This document shows, one piece after another, positions 40,138-51,085 of a DNA stretch of 64,000 nucleotides. A model generated the notes under the pieces. That model saw nothing but the letters and a program-made list of their open reading frames with translations, did not search any database and was not told the DNA's origin. Location: positions 1,054,001 to 1,118,000 of the forward strand of contig JAWNGF010000005.1 in NCBI GenBank assembly GCA_037039685.1, read 5' to 3'. Numbering within the stretch: position 1 is the first letter of the stretch; each line of letters starts with the position of its first letter. Source of the DNA: Ceratobasidium sp. AG-K. Lineage: Eukaryota; Basidiomycota; Agaricomycetes; Cantharellales; Ceratobasidiaceae. The position numbers were made by a program, and so were the translations under genes.

Positions 40138-41344
40138 CTAGTGCCCTGTAGAGCAAATTATGTCGCTCCACTCGTTTAGTTTTTCAATAGTATCCTGGCA
40201 CTTCTTGATTACTGGGCCTTTGACGTCGCTGGTGCAAGGACAGCCATTCAACTCATGCGATCATCGAAAAGACAGGCAAGTCCCAGTAAAGCTCACCTTC
40301 CAAGAGGAAGCCGAGACGGAGGCTTCCTGTTAGCGGCCATTCCAGTCCTGGATATCAGTTCAATGATACGCAAAGCTCCAAGCTTTGGGTCATTGAATTC
40401 CTTCCCGAAAATCTGTTCTCGCAAGCTACCAAACAGACGGTTTACGGGAACATATTCTGGAATCTCCTGTATTGCCTTCTTCAGATGGGTACCACGCTCG
40501 AGAAAAGGAGTCCGGAATATTCCCTGAAGGTTTATGCATGCAGTCAGGCTCGTAGTAATGTCTGCATATCCTTGCTCTTACAAGATCAACCGCGAGTACA
40601 TTGATACCTAGCTCGGATAATTCAACGCAAAGACCTTCTGCGATGGCCGATACAGCCGCTTTTGAAGCGTAATACACTGATAGACTTGGAAAGTAGTGTA
40701 CGTTAGTCAGAGACGATATCATTACTATACCGCCGCTGCGTCGCTCTCTGAAATGCGGCAGGAATGCGCGAGTAATATTAAGGGTTCCAAAAACGTCTAA
40801 AATAGGTTTTGTCAGGTAAAGAACTCCGAGAGTTAACGCCATTCGGGGTTGGACGTCCAGGCGTACTTGTATTAAAGAGATCAAATGTTTCTTGGGGAGA
40901 TAGTTCCTCAATGGCGCCTTGACAGGAATAGCTGGTTCAATATAGCTTCAGCCAGCTGTACTGGAGATAGGTCGACAAGTAAGAAAGTGCACTGACCCAG
41001 CGTTATTGATTAGATAGTCGACCCTACCATATATGCTGATCGCCTTGGCAGCTACCTCCCTCAATCTTTCGAGTGGGGACGTAACGTCCAACTCGAGCAC
41101 GGCCGCCCCAGCCTCCCCTAGGTCGAGAATTCGCTCAACGTTTCTAGACGTTGCAATCACCCGCTGGCCTTGATCGAGGAGAGCCTATTAGGTAACGAGA
41201 CCCTTAGCAAATACAACGATGAAAGAAGACGAGTTGATGAGTGTTTGTGCTACGTACCAAAATAAGCTCACGACCCATGCCTGTGCTGCAACCTGTGATA
41301 ATCCATACAGGAGAACTGTTGGCATATGTTTTGCTTGTCGACAT
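40138..41344 (-). CDS. Short-chain dehydrogenase/reductase (SDR) A
   Basis: A classical SDR of about 270-290 residues, an NAD(P)H oxidoreductase of unknown substrate. Start MSTSKTYAN; cofactor motif TGCSTGMG; DVTSP; YLINNAG (NNAG motif); GIVMISS with the catalytic Ser; YYASKAA (YxxxK, catalytic Tyr and Lys). The C-terminal substrate region reads FRTPFLERG..KKAIQEIPEYVPVN and the protein ends NEWSDIICSTGH-TAG. Introns after NNAG and FNT (GTACGCC..TTTTAG) keep frame. A tandem paralogue (B) lies 2.2 kb upstream on the same strand with the same intron positions. All active-site residues are present. Confidence 0.85.
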
Positions 41345-42024
41345 TGTGCTTTGCCAAGTAGTGTACTGTCAGTGACGCCATTCTGCTCAACCGTCTTTTA
41401 TACTTAGAGGCTGGCCTCTTGACAGCATGCCCGGTGCGAATAGCCCAGAGAATGACGCACAAGCATTCACTTACGCGGAAGCGTCTTCCGTTTTCGTATA
41501 GCTATCGGCGTACCATGCGGACACCTATTCCATAATGCATATGCTAATTGGGAGGGTGGGTCTCGTTTCGCCTTCAGAGGGTAGCCAGCGGCGATAAACA
41601 CACTTGGCCCAAAGACATCCATGAAATTTAGTTGAAGAATATATGTGGCGTTGATATAACTGAGAATAGTCCGACAAGTCTTTGCTTGCTACTTGCTATT
41701 AGAGACGCAGGCAAACGCGACTTGCACAGTGCACTCGGTCACTAAATGCCGTTGGTTATAGCTTTGGAGAATAATAGAGATCACCCTACGAGATCCAGTG
41801 GTGCCTCTCAGCATGGGCTTATTTCAAGCATTGCCCCGAGTGCGGGGAACATGCGGATTTGCATCACCTAAGAACAGGTCGTCCTAACGAGGGGAGCAGT
41901 CACAAGCGCCTTCGGCCTCTTAGAAGGCCCGGAGCGCTAATCCATTTTTGCTGACAATTACCATCTATCGCATCGACTTAGCCGAGTCAGTACTACAGGA
42001 TTTGCTCAGCTGTGTGAGAGCTCC

Positions 42025-42039
42025 GGGGGGGGGGGGGGG
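42025..42039 (+). repeat. Poly-G run (15 bases)
   Basis: An uninterrupted run of 15 G in otherwise ordinary DNA. A likely site of length error or polymorphism. Confidence 0.9.
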
Positions 42040-43266
42040 CAATGCGAAGTCCAGCCTATGCTAAAGGCCAGAGTGGGAATGCTACTATCAACGGCAACAA
42101 AGGGGTAGGCTGCTCGACAGAGCCGTGCGCGTCCCGTACCCCTAAGGTCCTATCACTAGAGGCAAGAAAGAACAAAAACGTCACAAAATAACGTACCGTT
42201 AAGTAATTTTAATTCGTACACCTGGAAGCCGGTATATCTCCCGTAATGAGCTGATAGAATGTATGCGCAAATGCGTTCGGGGACTAGGCAGACCTAGCAG
42301 AAGTGCTACTCCGGGTTCAACCACTCGAGAAACAGATACGAGCTAGAAAGCCCCGCGCCGATCGTATTACTGGGGCTAGGTGAAGCCACGGTTCGATGTG
42401 TTCTCTTCAGCGAAGTTGAACTTATATGGTGGAGTAACTGTGCGAGCAGTGCTTTGACTCAAGCGGCTTGACGCAGGCCCAATTTTGCACCCCGCGTCAA
42501 GGTCTAAGCTTAGCTTCCGAATCCGCCTCATTACTGAGCAGCTCTGGCAACATTGTTGTTTCGTTCGAGTCAATGCCATCGATCCCCTTGCTCGCCAACT
42601 TAAAGACATGGTGCCATAACCCTATATATGGACTAAAGCATTTGGAGAATTAACACTACTACTGTCGGCAAAAAAAACTGCCATCTGTGCGACGCGCCAT
42701 GGCGTCAAAGATAGCGGCTAGCTGGTGGTGATTGTCAGCAAAATGAGCTAGCGCTCAGGTGCTTTCGCGAGGCCGAAGATGCCTGCAATCGCTACCTTAC
42801 GGTAATCAGAACGACCTATGCTCCGGAAAGCCAAAATCGCGTGTTTCTCACGATCGCGAACGGTGTTTGATGACCCAGCGCTTGAAGGTGCCACCGAATC
42901 TCACACGGCGTTTGGTGGCCGGAGTGATTGTACATGTTACATTTTCGTATACCTTGGGTAGTGAGTAATAGATCTATGCTTTTAATTCCATATATGTAGC
43001 AAGGAAGGTTAATATGAGATCCTTAAACTAAATTTCTATACCTATGAACACCTTTGGCATGCGTTGCTGCCGCTGAACCCCTATCTGCGTATCGGAATGT
43101 GAACGCCACAGGTCAATCGCTAGCACCATAGTACTGCTGGGTGAGTGCACACGCTAGCACATGAGCCTACGTGTATAGCATGTACATATGGCACACGCCG
43201 GTTAATCACCACACAATCAAAACCAGTTCAGCCTCAGCAAAATTGAAATGTTCTCCGGAGCGCAGG

Positions 43267-43345
43267 AGCGCTGCATAGGCTCCTCGAGTGCTCCCCAGCA
43301 CGTGATCAGGACGCTCCCAGCGCGCTCCGGAGCCTACGCAGCGCT
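43267..43345. repeat. GC-rich inverted repeat, 17-bp arms
   Basis: AGCGCTGCATAGGCTCC (43267-43283) is matched by GGAGCCTACGCAGCGCT (43329-43345), its reverse complement with one mismatch, around a 45-bp loop. The flanks carry more GCTCCGGAGC-like palindromes (CTCCGGAGCGC at 43253, GCGCTCCGGAGC at 43322). It could be a small non-autonomous element or a structured regulatory element; no target-site duplication was identified. Confidence 0.6.
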
Positions 43346-43515
43346 TCTGAGCAAAGCCCTGGCTCCGCAGCGCCCGGGAGATTTTCCAATTTTCGCTAAG
43401 ACCCTCTAAACGCTGCGTCGCTGGAATGAACCGTAAATTATAGTAGAGCGATATCGATATCAACATTTGTTTTCATTGTAGTCCCAGTAACCAATGCTTA
43501 GGTGCGTAGGATAAT

Positions 43516-44710
43516 CTAGTATCCCGTTGAGCAAATCACATCGCTCCACTCTTCCAGCTTATTGACAGTGTCTTGACACTTTTTGATGATCGGACCTTTG
43601 GCATCACTAGTGCATAGATGGCCCGTTCAATTCGCAAGCAAGGTAAACAACTTCTAGTAGAACTCACCTTCCGAGAGGCAGTCGGACGGAAGCTCCTTGT
43701 TAGCAGCCATGCCAGTCCTGGATATCAGCTCGATGATACGCAGTGCTCCGAGCTTTGGGTCGTTGACTTCGTTGCCAATGAGTTGGTCCCGCCATTTATC
43801 GAAGAAGTCATTGACAGGGATGTAGTCTGGAATCACTTGAACTGCCCGCTTCAGATTGGTGTCGCGTTTCAGCGCTGGGGTTCGGAATGTTGCCTTACGC
43901 ATATAGTCAGCTTTGCAATCACACACCTATCTCTGTCCTTACGAGATCAATTGCGAGCACGCTAATGCCTAGGTCGGATACTTCGGCATGAAGACCTTCT
44001 GCGATGGTTGATATCGCTGCCTTGGAGGCACAGTATACCGACAAACCAGGGAAATAGTGCATGCTAGCCATAGACGAAATCATGACGATCCCGCCGCTGC
44101 GTCGCTCTCTAAAGTGTGGGAGGAAAGCGCGAGTAGTGTTGAGGGTGCCAAAAACGTCTAAGATGGGTCTTATTAGCAAATAGAGGAATGGGTCTCGAAG
44201 TAGGACGGTTGAACGCCCCAACATACTTGTATTGAAAAGATTAAACGTCTCTTGGTGAGATAATTCCTCGATGGCGCCTTGGCAAGGATAGCTAATTAAA
44301 TAAAGTTTCAGCCAATAGCTAAACGCTACGCATAGGCAAAGCGTCAAACTCTACTTACCCGGCATTGTTGATTAGGTAGTCAACCCTACCATATATGCTG
44401 ATTGCTTTGGCAGCTATCTCCTTGAGTTGTTCAGGTGTAGACGTAATATCCAACTCGAGCACGGCTGCTCCAGCCTCGCTCAGATCACGAATGCGTTCGG
44501 TGTTTCTAGCCGTTGCGATTACTCGCTGACCTTGATCAAGGAGGACCTGCCCAAACGGCAAAGCAGCAGTGATCAACACAAACGAACCAGATGTGAATTG
44601 TTTGCGTTGCGCACTAAAACAAACTCCCGGCCTAAACCAGTGGCACAACCCGTAACTACCCAGACAGAAAGACCAGTAGAATTTGAGTTAGAAGAGTTAT
44701 TCGCTGACAT
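43516..44710 (-). CDS. Short-chain dehydrogenase/reductase (SDR) B
   Basis: Paralogue of SDR A with the same intron layout. Start MSANNS; cofactor motif TGCATGLG; VIATARNTERI; LDITSTPEQL; YLINNAG; GAIEELSHQETFNLFNT; GIVMISSMASMHYFPGLSVYCASKAA, giving catalytic Ser, Tyr (YCASK) and Lys; LAIDLVRTEIG; the C-terminal region ATFRTPALKRDTNL, DYIPVNDFFDKWRDQL, NDPKLGALRIIELI; end LEEWSDVICSTGY-TAG (complement of 43516-43518). A cytosolic oxidoreductase; substrate unknown. The neighbouring MATE exporter and the second SDR might suggest a small detoxification or secondary-metabolite set, but no core biosynthetic gene is present, so this is only a guess. Confidence 0.85.
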
Positions 44711-45379
44711 TTGCGCTTTGCTGGCTGGTATGCTGGTAATCCCGTCTCACCCAACCTATTATTTTATACATACAGACTGACCTTGCCACGAGTGTACCAG
44801 GTGCAAATAGTTTAAACGGACTTCTACGAATCTCGCTGTGTATGCGGAAATATCTCCCGCTACCCTATAGTGGTGGGCGTACCCTGCGGGCGCCTTCCAC
44901 AACGTTAATTTGGAGGGGTGGAGTTTCGTTCCGTTTACGATCTGGGAGTATTCTATCGACACCTTTGAAATGCCAAAAAAAAAAAAAAAACCCCAAAAAC
45001 GCGTGGCATCTTTTATCATGCCGCACATAGTACTCATAATCTTATTATTCGTTATCCGAGTTGTATTCGGGTGGGTCAAGTGCGACGAATTCGGCCATTG
45101 AACGCCGTTGGTTTTGGCTTGGTGGGGTCGAGCTGACGTCAGCAACTGATGCCACACGCTCTTACCTTGGGTGAGGCTTCTTACCCTCGTGTCGGACACG
45201 GTCAAGTGCGACTACGTGTCTACTCATGTCTACAGAGGCGGCACCACTGTTGCCAACAAACTCAAGTGATGAGAGCGCGACAAGATATCAAATAAATGAT
45301 ATATTCAGCGAAGCCAAGGCATGTTGAAAGGGGCTCACCGTTCGTCGCACGTGGAGAATGACTTTTCTGCAACCTACAG
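44711..45379. other. Region between SDR B and MATE gene
   Basis: Should contain the promoters of both genes and perhaps the missing first exon of the MATE gene. A 16-base poly-A run lies at 44975-44990. Open frames here overlap on both strands and have no domain. Confidence 0.45.
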
Positions 45380-47154
45380 CTTCTCGTAAAGTTTGCCATT
45401 CCGGTTTTAGGGTAACTTTCTCTAAAATCCTCAGTCCTTTGGATACTAGCAATTCGGTAGTGCTCAGATACTCGAATATTCTCTGATACTGGTCTCGGCC
45501 GTTTCGCTCGGACACTTATCAACCGAAGCTCTCGCAGCATCGAGTCTGAGTTCTATTACAGCCACAGTCACGGGCTTGAGCATTGTTCACGGGTTTGCCA
45601 GTGCTTTGGATTCGTTGCTGCCCCAAGCATGGACCAGCGAGCACCCTGAGAATGTTGGGCTCTGGACGCAACGAATGGTTATCATAATGTCAATGAACAC
45701 GATTGTAAGTAACGACCACCAATAAGTCTGAGTGATGCCTCTGAACGTTCTTGCCCCCCTCATAGCCGATTATTAGCATTTGGCTAAACGCCGAAAGTAT
45801 CTTGCTGAGGCTTGGTCAAGAACCAAATATTGCGCGTCTGGCAGGCATCTATTTACGATGGTTTACACTGTGTCTCCCTGGGCAAATTGTTAGCGTCGTC
45901 ACGAGGTTAGTATTTTGCATTAGCCCTTACTACTATAGAAATCAACCTTTTCAAGGCGTTACTTGCAAGCTCAAGGCATCATGCACGCGCAAACAGTTAT
46001 TATGTTATTTATTGCGCCCGCTAACCTCTTGTTCAATTGGTTGTTAGTATGGGGGCCTCCCGCATTCCGCTTTGGGTAAGCGACGACATGGTGATTTACC
46101 CCTCCCTTACCACCATCGTGTCTAGGTTTGTGGGCGCACCAATTGCCAGCGCAGTATCATTCACTTTGATGGCATTTTTTTCCGTCGGTTACACCTACTT
46201 TTTTGTATCCCGAAGGGCATGGCATCCTATCGGCAAGCAAACGTTCCAAGAGTTAGGGCTGCCGTATAGGTTAGGACTATCTGGAACGGGCCAAATCGCA
46301 AGCGAGTGGTGGAGCTGGGAATTCCTTGGCCTCATGTCATCCCGGTAAGCGCTTGGTGGGCCTGGTTATACGCGTATTAACAAGCTCGCAAAGCTTTGGG
46401 GCAACATCTTTGGCAGCGCAAAGTGTCTTGCTCGTATCTGCCAGTGTGGCCTTCCAGACCCCATACTCGTTGGGGATGGCAGCTACCGTCCGGGTCGGAA
46501 ACTTGCTCGGCCTTGGTGACGGACATAAAGCCAAGGTTGCATCCGAGACGGCGATTGGGATGTCTTTTGTGACAGCCTCGATCATGATGTACGTCCGCCT
46601 ATCGGCCTCGGTCGTGGCTATACTGACATCATCCCTTAGCACTGTACTTACAGTATTTCGGGACTCTTGGTCTTACATGTTCAACAAGGATGAAGAAGTT
46701 GCTCGGCTAGTGTCACATGTCCTACCCTTGCTTGCGCTCTTTCAGGTACGCTACCATTCAGGCTGGTTTCCTCCCGAAATTGATGTCATATTTTAGATCG
46801 TGGATGGCGCTACTGCAGTGACAGAGGGAGTCTTGAGAGCGACTGGTAGGTTGGGATTGGGTGCTATAGTCAATTTAACGGGCTACTACTGTATCGGTAA
46901 TTCACTATTCCCATCACCTCACCAATTGCTTCATGACTGTATTTGTTCCAGGAATACCACTAGGCCTGTACCTTGCTTTTTGGAAAGGTATGGAACTCAA
47001 AGGTCTATGGGCCGGAATCACCGCTGCGCTCTTCTACGCATCAACCGTCTCGATATGCGTGGTTTTGCGGACGAACTGGAGCAAGGAGGCTGAGAAGGCA
47101 AGGCAGAGAGCGAAGAATGGAAGGCAGGCGGCAGATGAGCTCGAGCGCACATAA
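45380..47154 (+). CDS. MATE-family multidrug/toxin efflux transporter (5' end not identified)
   Basis: From the exon beginning LLVKFAIPVLG, splicing (GTAACTTTC..GGTAG) leads to AQILEYSLILVSAVSLGHLSTEALAASSL, the first MATE helices. Then FASALDSLLPQAW (the conserved PQA block), TLCLPGQIVSVVTR, RYLQAQGIMHAQTVIMLF, FNWLLVWG, FGATSLAAQSVLL, and the second repeat QTPYSLGMAATVRVGNLLGLGD. Late helices follow: DGATAVTEGVLRATGRLGLGAIVNLTGYYCIGIPLGLYLAF. It ends ADELERT-TAA at 47154. Two MATE repeats are present, so about 12 membrane helices exporting cationic or toxic organics by H+/Na+ antiport. No in-frame ATG is evident before the first exon; either the first exon is short and unrecognised or the 5' end is lost. 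The last codons were copied into a 2-kb duplication downstream. Confidence 0.8.
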
Positions 47155-49105
47155 TCGTACAAACGGAGGCTTGATACCTCGTGAGATAGATAGTCATAGA
47201 AATTTAGAGAGTTTTGATTACTGTAACTCTGGCGCGCCAAAAGAGGTGACTGGTGGCATGCATACACAAGTCAAACTCAAATTAAGTAATTGCTTTATTA
47301 CATGATATCTCAGGACGTAGCGAGTTTGATTGACGCGCTAAGTTGCCTTCTAAATGCGGACTAAACCACCCTTCCATTTCCAGACGCCAAGACTACGCCA
47401 AGCCTGCTTTGCCTCGGGCTTGGTCACCACACTCCGCATGTCTGCATCGCCCCGCCGATCCTTCTGCTCCACCAGTAGGTACACTAATTGGCCCGATATT
47501 GCGATTGTGGTTCTTATTACCCACAGCGACTTCGCCCCCATAATAGCTTATTGACGGGAGATTTATGCGGTGGTTCCAATCATTCCGCATCATTATAGGG
47601 CTTCCCTGTATGGTTATCCAGGCCTGCGAGCTTCCCTACTAGGCACCGAGCAGCTGCCTCCCCGAACCAGCGTCGGAGACAATCCGACACGAGCGATCCA
47701 TCCAAACCGAGATCACTCATAAGAGTCCCTCTACAGCTCGACCAATGTTCCCGCAAACGCCCGTCTAGGATTTGATCTTACCAAGGATGAAGTTCGTGAA
47801 TATTTTGAATTCGTTCCCCTTCGTTCTCGTCCTCTCCACGGGCGAGGCCCTCACTGCAAATGCCCTCTTGCTCGCCCACCCGCCATCCGACTCTCTTATC
47901 GGGGCCCGCGACTCACTTGTGGACACAACTTGGGCCGATCTGGGTCGGCCCGTTCGTACATCGCCTAACACGAACCTACTCGAACGTCAATGGCGGTGTT
48001 ATGACCCAGGCTACGGTCGTTGTCCTGGTACAAACTATTGCTGCCCCATCGGTGGCAGGTGCTGTGGTAATAGGACATGTTGCTACTCTGGGTGCGTTTT
48101 TACTCTTTTATACTCTAACCACTGGTTAATATTTAACAATATAGATATTATTGTGTGACTGGTGGATGCTGCCCTATTGGCAAGGTCTGCACCGGCCCTG
48201 GACGGAGTTGTGCTCGTGCCGACTCTTACCCATGCCCAAATGATAATGTCTGCTGCCGTGAGTACGAGCCTCAAGGAGTATTGGATTATCATTGAATTTA
48301 GTTCTACGCAGCTTACGGAACCACCTGCGGTCGAAATACCATCGGTCAACCAGTTTGTTGGGACATTAGCTACGGGGTCACGACGAGCACAAGCCGGACA
48401 ACTATTATCATCCGCACCACAAGCACAGTCCGCACAACTAGCGCAACCGCTCGCCCCAGCACCCAGGAACCCGATATTGAAACTGATATTGAAACGTAAG
48501 TATGCGTGCGCTGCCCAGCCCCGTTTGGTCGTACTCATACTTTCCAGTGATTTTGACACCCCCACCGATGCGCCCACTGCCACTCCAGTTCCCTCCGACC
48601 CTCTATCGATCGCTAGCCAGAGCGTTAACAATGGAACTAGTACCACCACCTCATCGAGGGCGTCGGTACCAAGTGTTGCACCGTTCACAAACTCCCCAAC
48701 ATTCCCGTCTGCAACGTGAGTAATAGAGTACTGTTGAGATGGTGGCGAATCTGATGTTGCCGTACTGGCAGTGGTAGTGTTAGCAAAGGCGTCCGGGAAA
48801 GGAGCGTTGGGGTGACCATCGGCGTGGTGCTCATCGCCGGAGCACTCGTGGTATAATATGCACCCCAGTTCGGTTTTCATTTGTACTCGCCGCCATTCAC
48901 AAATTGAACCTTAACCATGTATTTTCAATCAAAATTTGTCTTACCTATTGAAACCGTGCTGCTTTGGACATGCTAGTTCCGGTGCTGAGATACTTAGCCC
49001 GAACTCTAAGCCCTGATTTACTTGAATTTTGCCTCAACAACGGCATATACATTCGTGTATAAATACGCAAAGTGCTCCAGACGATGAACGAAGCATGGAG
49101 GATAG
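47130..49105 (+). repeat. Segmental tandem duplication, unit 1
   Basis: Begins at the last codons of the MATE gene (GATGAGCTCGAGCGC) and runs through Cys-rich gene 1 and its 3' flank. Matching landmarks recur 1,985 bp later in unit 2: GATTGACGCGCTAAG against GATTGATGCGCTGAA, the gene itself, and GATTTACTTGAATT downstream. Confidence 0.75.
47787..48856 (+). CDS. Cysteine-rich secreted, probably GPI-anchored protein, copy 1
   Basis: Five exons join in frame. The N-terminus (MKFVNILNSFPFVLVLSTG..ANA) is a signal peptide. A dense cysteine module follows, with repeated CCPIG: CYDPGYGRCPGTNYCCPIGGRCC, CCYSGYYCVTGGCCPIGKVC, YPCPNDNVCC. Next comes TTCGRNTIGQPVC, then a long Ser/Thr stalk likely to be O-glycosylated. 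The hydrophobic C-terminus GVTIGVVLIAGALVV-TAA fits a GPI-anchor signal. Splices: SG/GTGCGT..ATATAG/YYC and CC/GTGAGT..CGCAG/AYG. About 270 residues, expected at the cell surface or wall. The module looks granulin-like in Cys density, but I cannot name a known family. Candidate wall protein or effector (inference). Confidence 0.75.
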
Positions 49106-49679
49106 TTAGTAGATGAGCTCGAGCGCGCATAACTATACAAATGGGGATTTGGCACCTCATGGTACTCATAGCCTTGAAGATCCAGAAACGCCGACTGTCA
49201 CCGCCAGGTTAGCGCGCTAACAAAGGTGACTAATTTGTACGCATACACGGATAAAATTCCAATAGAGCGAGTGTTTCATTGTATTTCGTTCATGGGTTTC
49301 AACAACATTGATTGATGCGCTGAACAGTCTTCCAAATCCGTACCGAGACATGCTTCTGTTACTAGATGCCAAGCCCGCCTCGCCCCAAGTCTGATCGCTA
49401 TTGACATTTCGTTCTGTCATATCTGCATCGCCAGTGCCGATTCTCCTGCTCGGTTGCTAGGCACGCTGGTTGGATGAATGCTTCAACTGTGGTTCTTCAG
49501 GCTCATAGTATCCCAGCCGTCGCGAGAGCTTATTGAGGGAAAATTTCCGCGGTATTATCAACCATCCTGCACTATTATGGTGTTTCTTATGTTTATCCAC
49601 TCTTGAATTCTTTGCCTTATTGGGCTGTTAGTAGCCGCTTCTCCGAGCTAAAAGGGGAGTTGATTCAACCCAAATGGCC

Positions 49680-49687
49680 TATTTAAA
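49680..49687 (+). promoter_or_regulatory. TATA-like box of Cys-rich copy 2
   Basis: TATTTAAA about 85-90 bp before the ATG at 49772. A plausible core promoter element. Confidence 0.35.
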
Positions 49688-49771
49688 CCGAGGTTCTGCA
49701 CAAGTGTTTCTCCAACATACTTTAACCCCACGTTCTCACAACCGCCTATTTACCACTTGAACTCTCCAACA

Positions 49772-50885
49772 ATGAAGTTTGCACATATTCCGAACTTATG
49801 CTCCTTGGTTGTTGTCCTCTCTACGAACAGGATTATCTCCGTCAGTGCCCTTTCGCTAGCCCACTCGCCACCCGACTCTCTTATTGAGGCCCGCGACTCC
49901 TCCGTGAGTACGACTTGGGCCGATCTGGGGCAGCCCGCTCGCACATCGTCCAACGCGAGTCTGCTCGAACGCCAATGGCAGTGTTACGACCAGGGCTACG
50001 GCCGTTGCCCCAATGCAAATTATTGCTGTCCCATCGGTGGTAGGTGTTGTGGTAACAGGACATGTTGCTACTCTGGGTGCATATTTTACTCTTTTATACT
50101 ATAACCACTGGCTAATCTTCAACAATATAGATATTACTGTGTGACTGGTGGATGTTGCCCTATTGGCAAGGTCTGCACCGGCTCTGGTCGACGCTGTACT
50201 CGTGTCGACTCTTTCCCATGCGCAAATGATAACGTCTGCTGTCGTAAGTACAATTCCTGAGTATATTGGACGAATGTTGACTCTAGTTTCATGTAGCTTA
50301 CGGAACTACATGCGGTCGAAATGCCAACGGTGAACCCGTTTGTCGGGATACCAATTACGAACTTACGACCAGCACAAGCCGGACAACCATAATCGCCCGC
50401 ACCACAAGCACAATCCACGCAACCAGCACAACCAGCACAACTGCCCGCCCCAGCACCGAGGAACCCGAGATTGAAACGGACATCGAAACGTAAGTATGCG
50501 TGTGCCATCAGCTTAAGTTCGGTAGTGACTCACAATGTCCTAGTGATTTCGACACTCCCACTGACGCACCCACTCCTACTGCCTCTGACTCATTAACGAT
50601 CGCTAGCCAGAACGCTGGCAACGGGACGATGACTACGACCATATCGAAGGCTTCGAAACCAAGTGTTGCAGCATTCACGAGTGCTGCAACTTTCCCGTCT
50701 GGAATGTGAGTGACTCAATTCTGTGGAGATCTCAGCGTATCTGACCTCATTTTATTAGCAATGTCAGCAAGGGAGTTAGGGAGCAGATCGTCGTCGGGAT
50801 GACTATCAGCCTTGTGCTGATCACCGGAGCGCTCGTGATTCAATCCGCTTCCCCCTCCATTTTATTCGTGCTCACTGTTACGTAG
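49772..50885 (+). CDS. Cysteine-rich secreted, probably GPI-anchored protein, copy 2
   Basis: Duplicate of copy 1 with the same exon plan. Signal peptide MKFAHIPNLCSLVVVL..; module CYDQGYGRCPNANYCCPIGGRCC, YYCVTGGCCPIGKVC; TTCGRNANGEPVC; a Thr/Ser stalk (TTSTSRTT); hydrophobic tail GMTISLVLITGALVI. The frame runs 15 codons further than copy 1 before TAG, so the C-terminus is longer and ends FVLTVT. All splice sites are conserved and every Cys of the module is kept, while other positions differ, suggesting the fold is under selection. The start at 49772 is chosen because the signal peptide begins there. Confidence 0.75.
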
Positions 50886-51085
50886 TATGAGTTCGCTGGT
50901 TGGACTTCAGCTATATTTTTCACCAACGTTTTGCTTTACCTTCTGAATTCGAGACCCGCTCTTTTTTTGGATAACCTACCCTTGGCGCTTAGACGTTTGG
51001 TGCGAACCCTACGGCGTGATTTACTTGAATTCACCTCGATCGCCATGCACACATTCATGCATAGCCACGGAAAGCGCGCAAATGG

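Larger units (their letters stand above)
41345..43515. other. Intergenic region between SDR paralogues
   Basis: 2.2 kb without a convincing gene. It contains a 15-base poly-G run and, near 43250-43380, a GC-rich cluster with an inverted repeat. Short frames at 42376-42968 show no domain. Confidence 0.5.
49106..51085 (+). repeat. Segmental tandem duplication, unit 2
   Basis: Second copy of the block at 47130-49105. It opens with a remnant of the MATE 3' end (GATGAGCTCGAGCGCGC at about 49113) although no other MATE exon precedes it, so the copied segment began inside that gene. Divergence from unit 1 is moderate in the spacers and lower in the exons. Confidence 0.75.

Noticed and set aside
42025..42039. 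Poly-G run as a functional G-quadruplex
   Set aside because: A single long run with no neighbouring G tracts or gene context; length noise is the simpler reading.
44975..44990. Poly-A run as the tail of a retroposed gene
   Set aside because: No intronless gene copy or target-site duplication lies next to it.
40138..47154. SDR-SDR-MATE as a secondary-metabolite cluster
   Set aside because: No polyketide synthase, NRPS, terpene synthase or other core enzyme is in the window, and the SDRs are simple tandem duplicates.
48083..48880. 265-codon minus-strand frame
   Set aside because: Antisense to Cys-rich copy 1; its composition mirrors the Thr/Ser stalk on the other strand.
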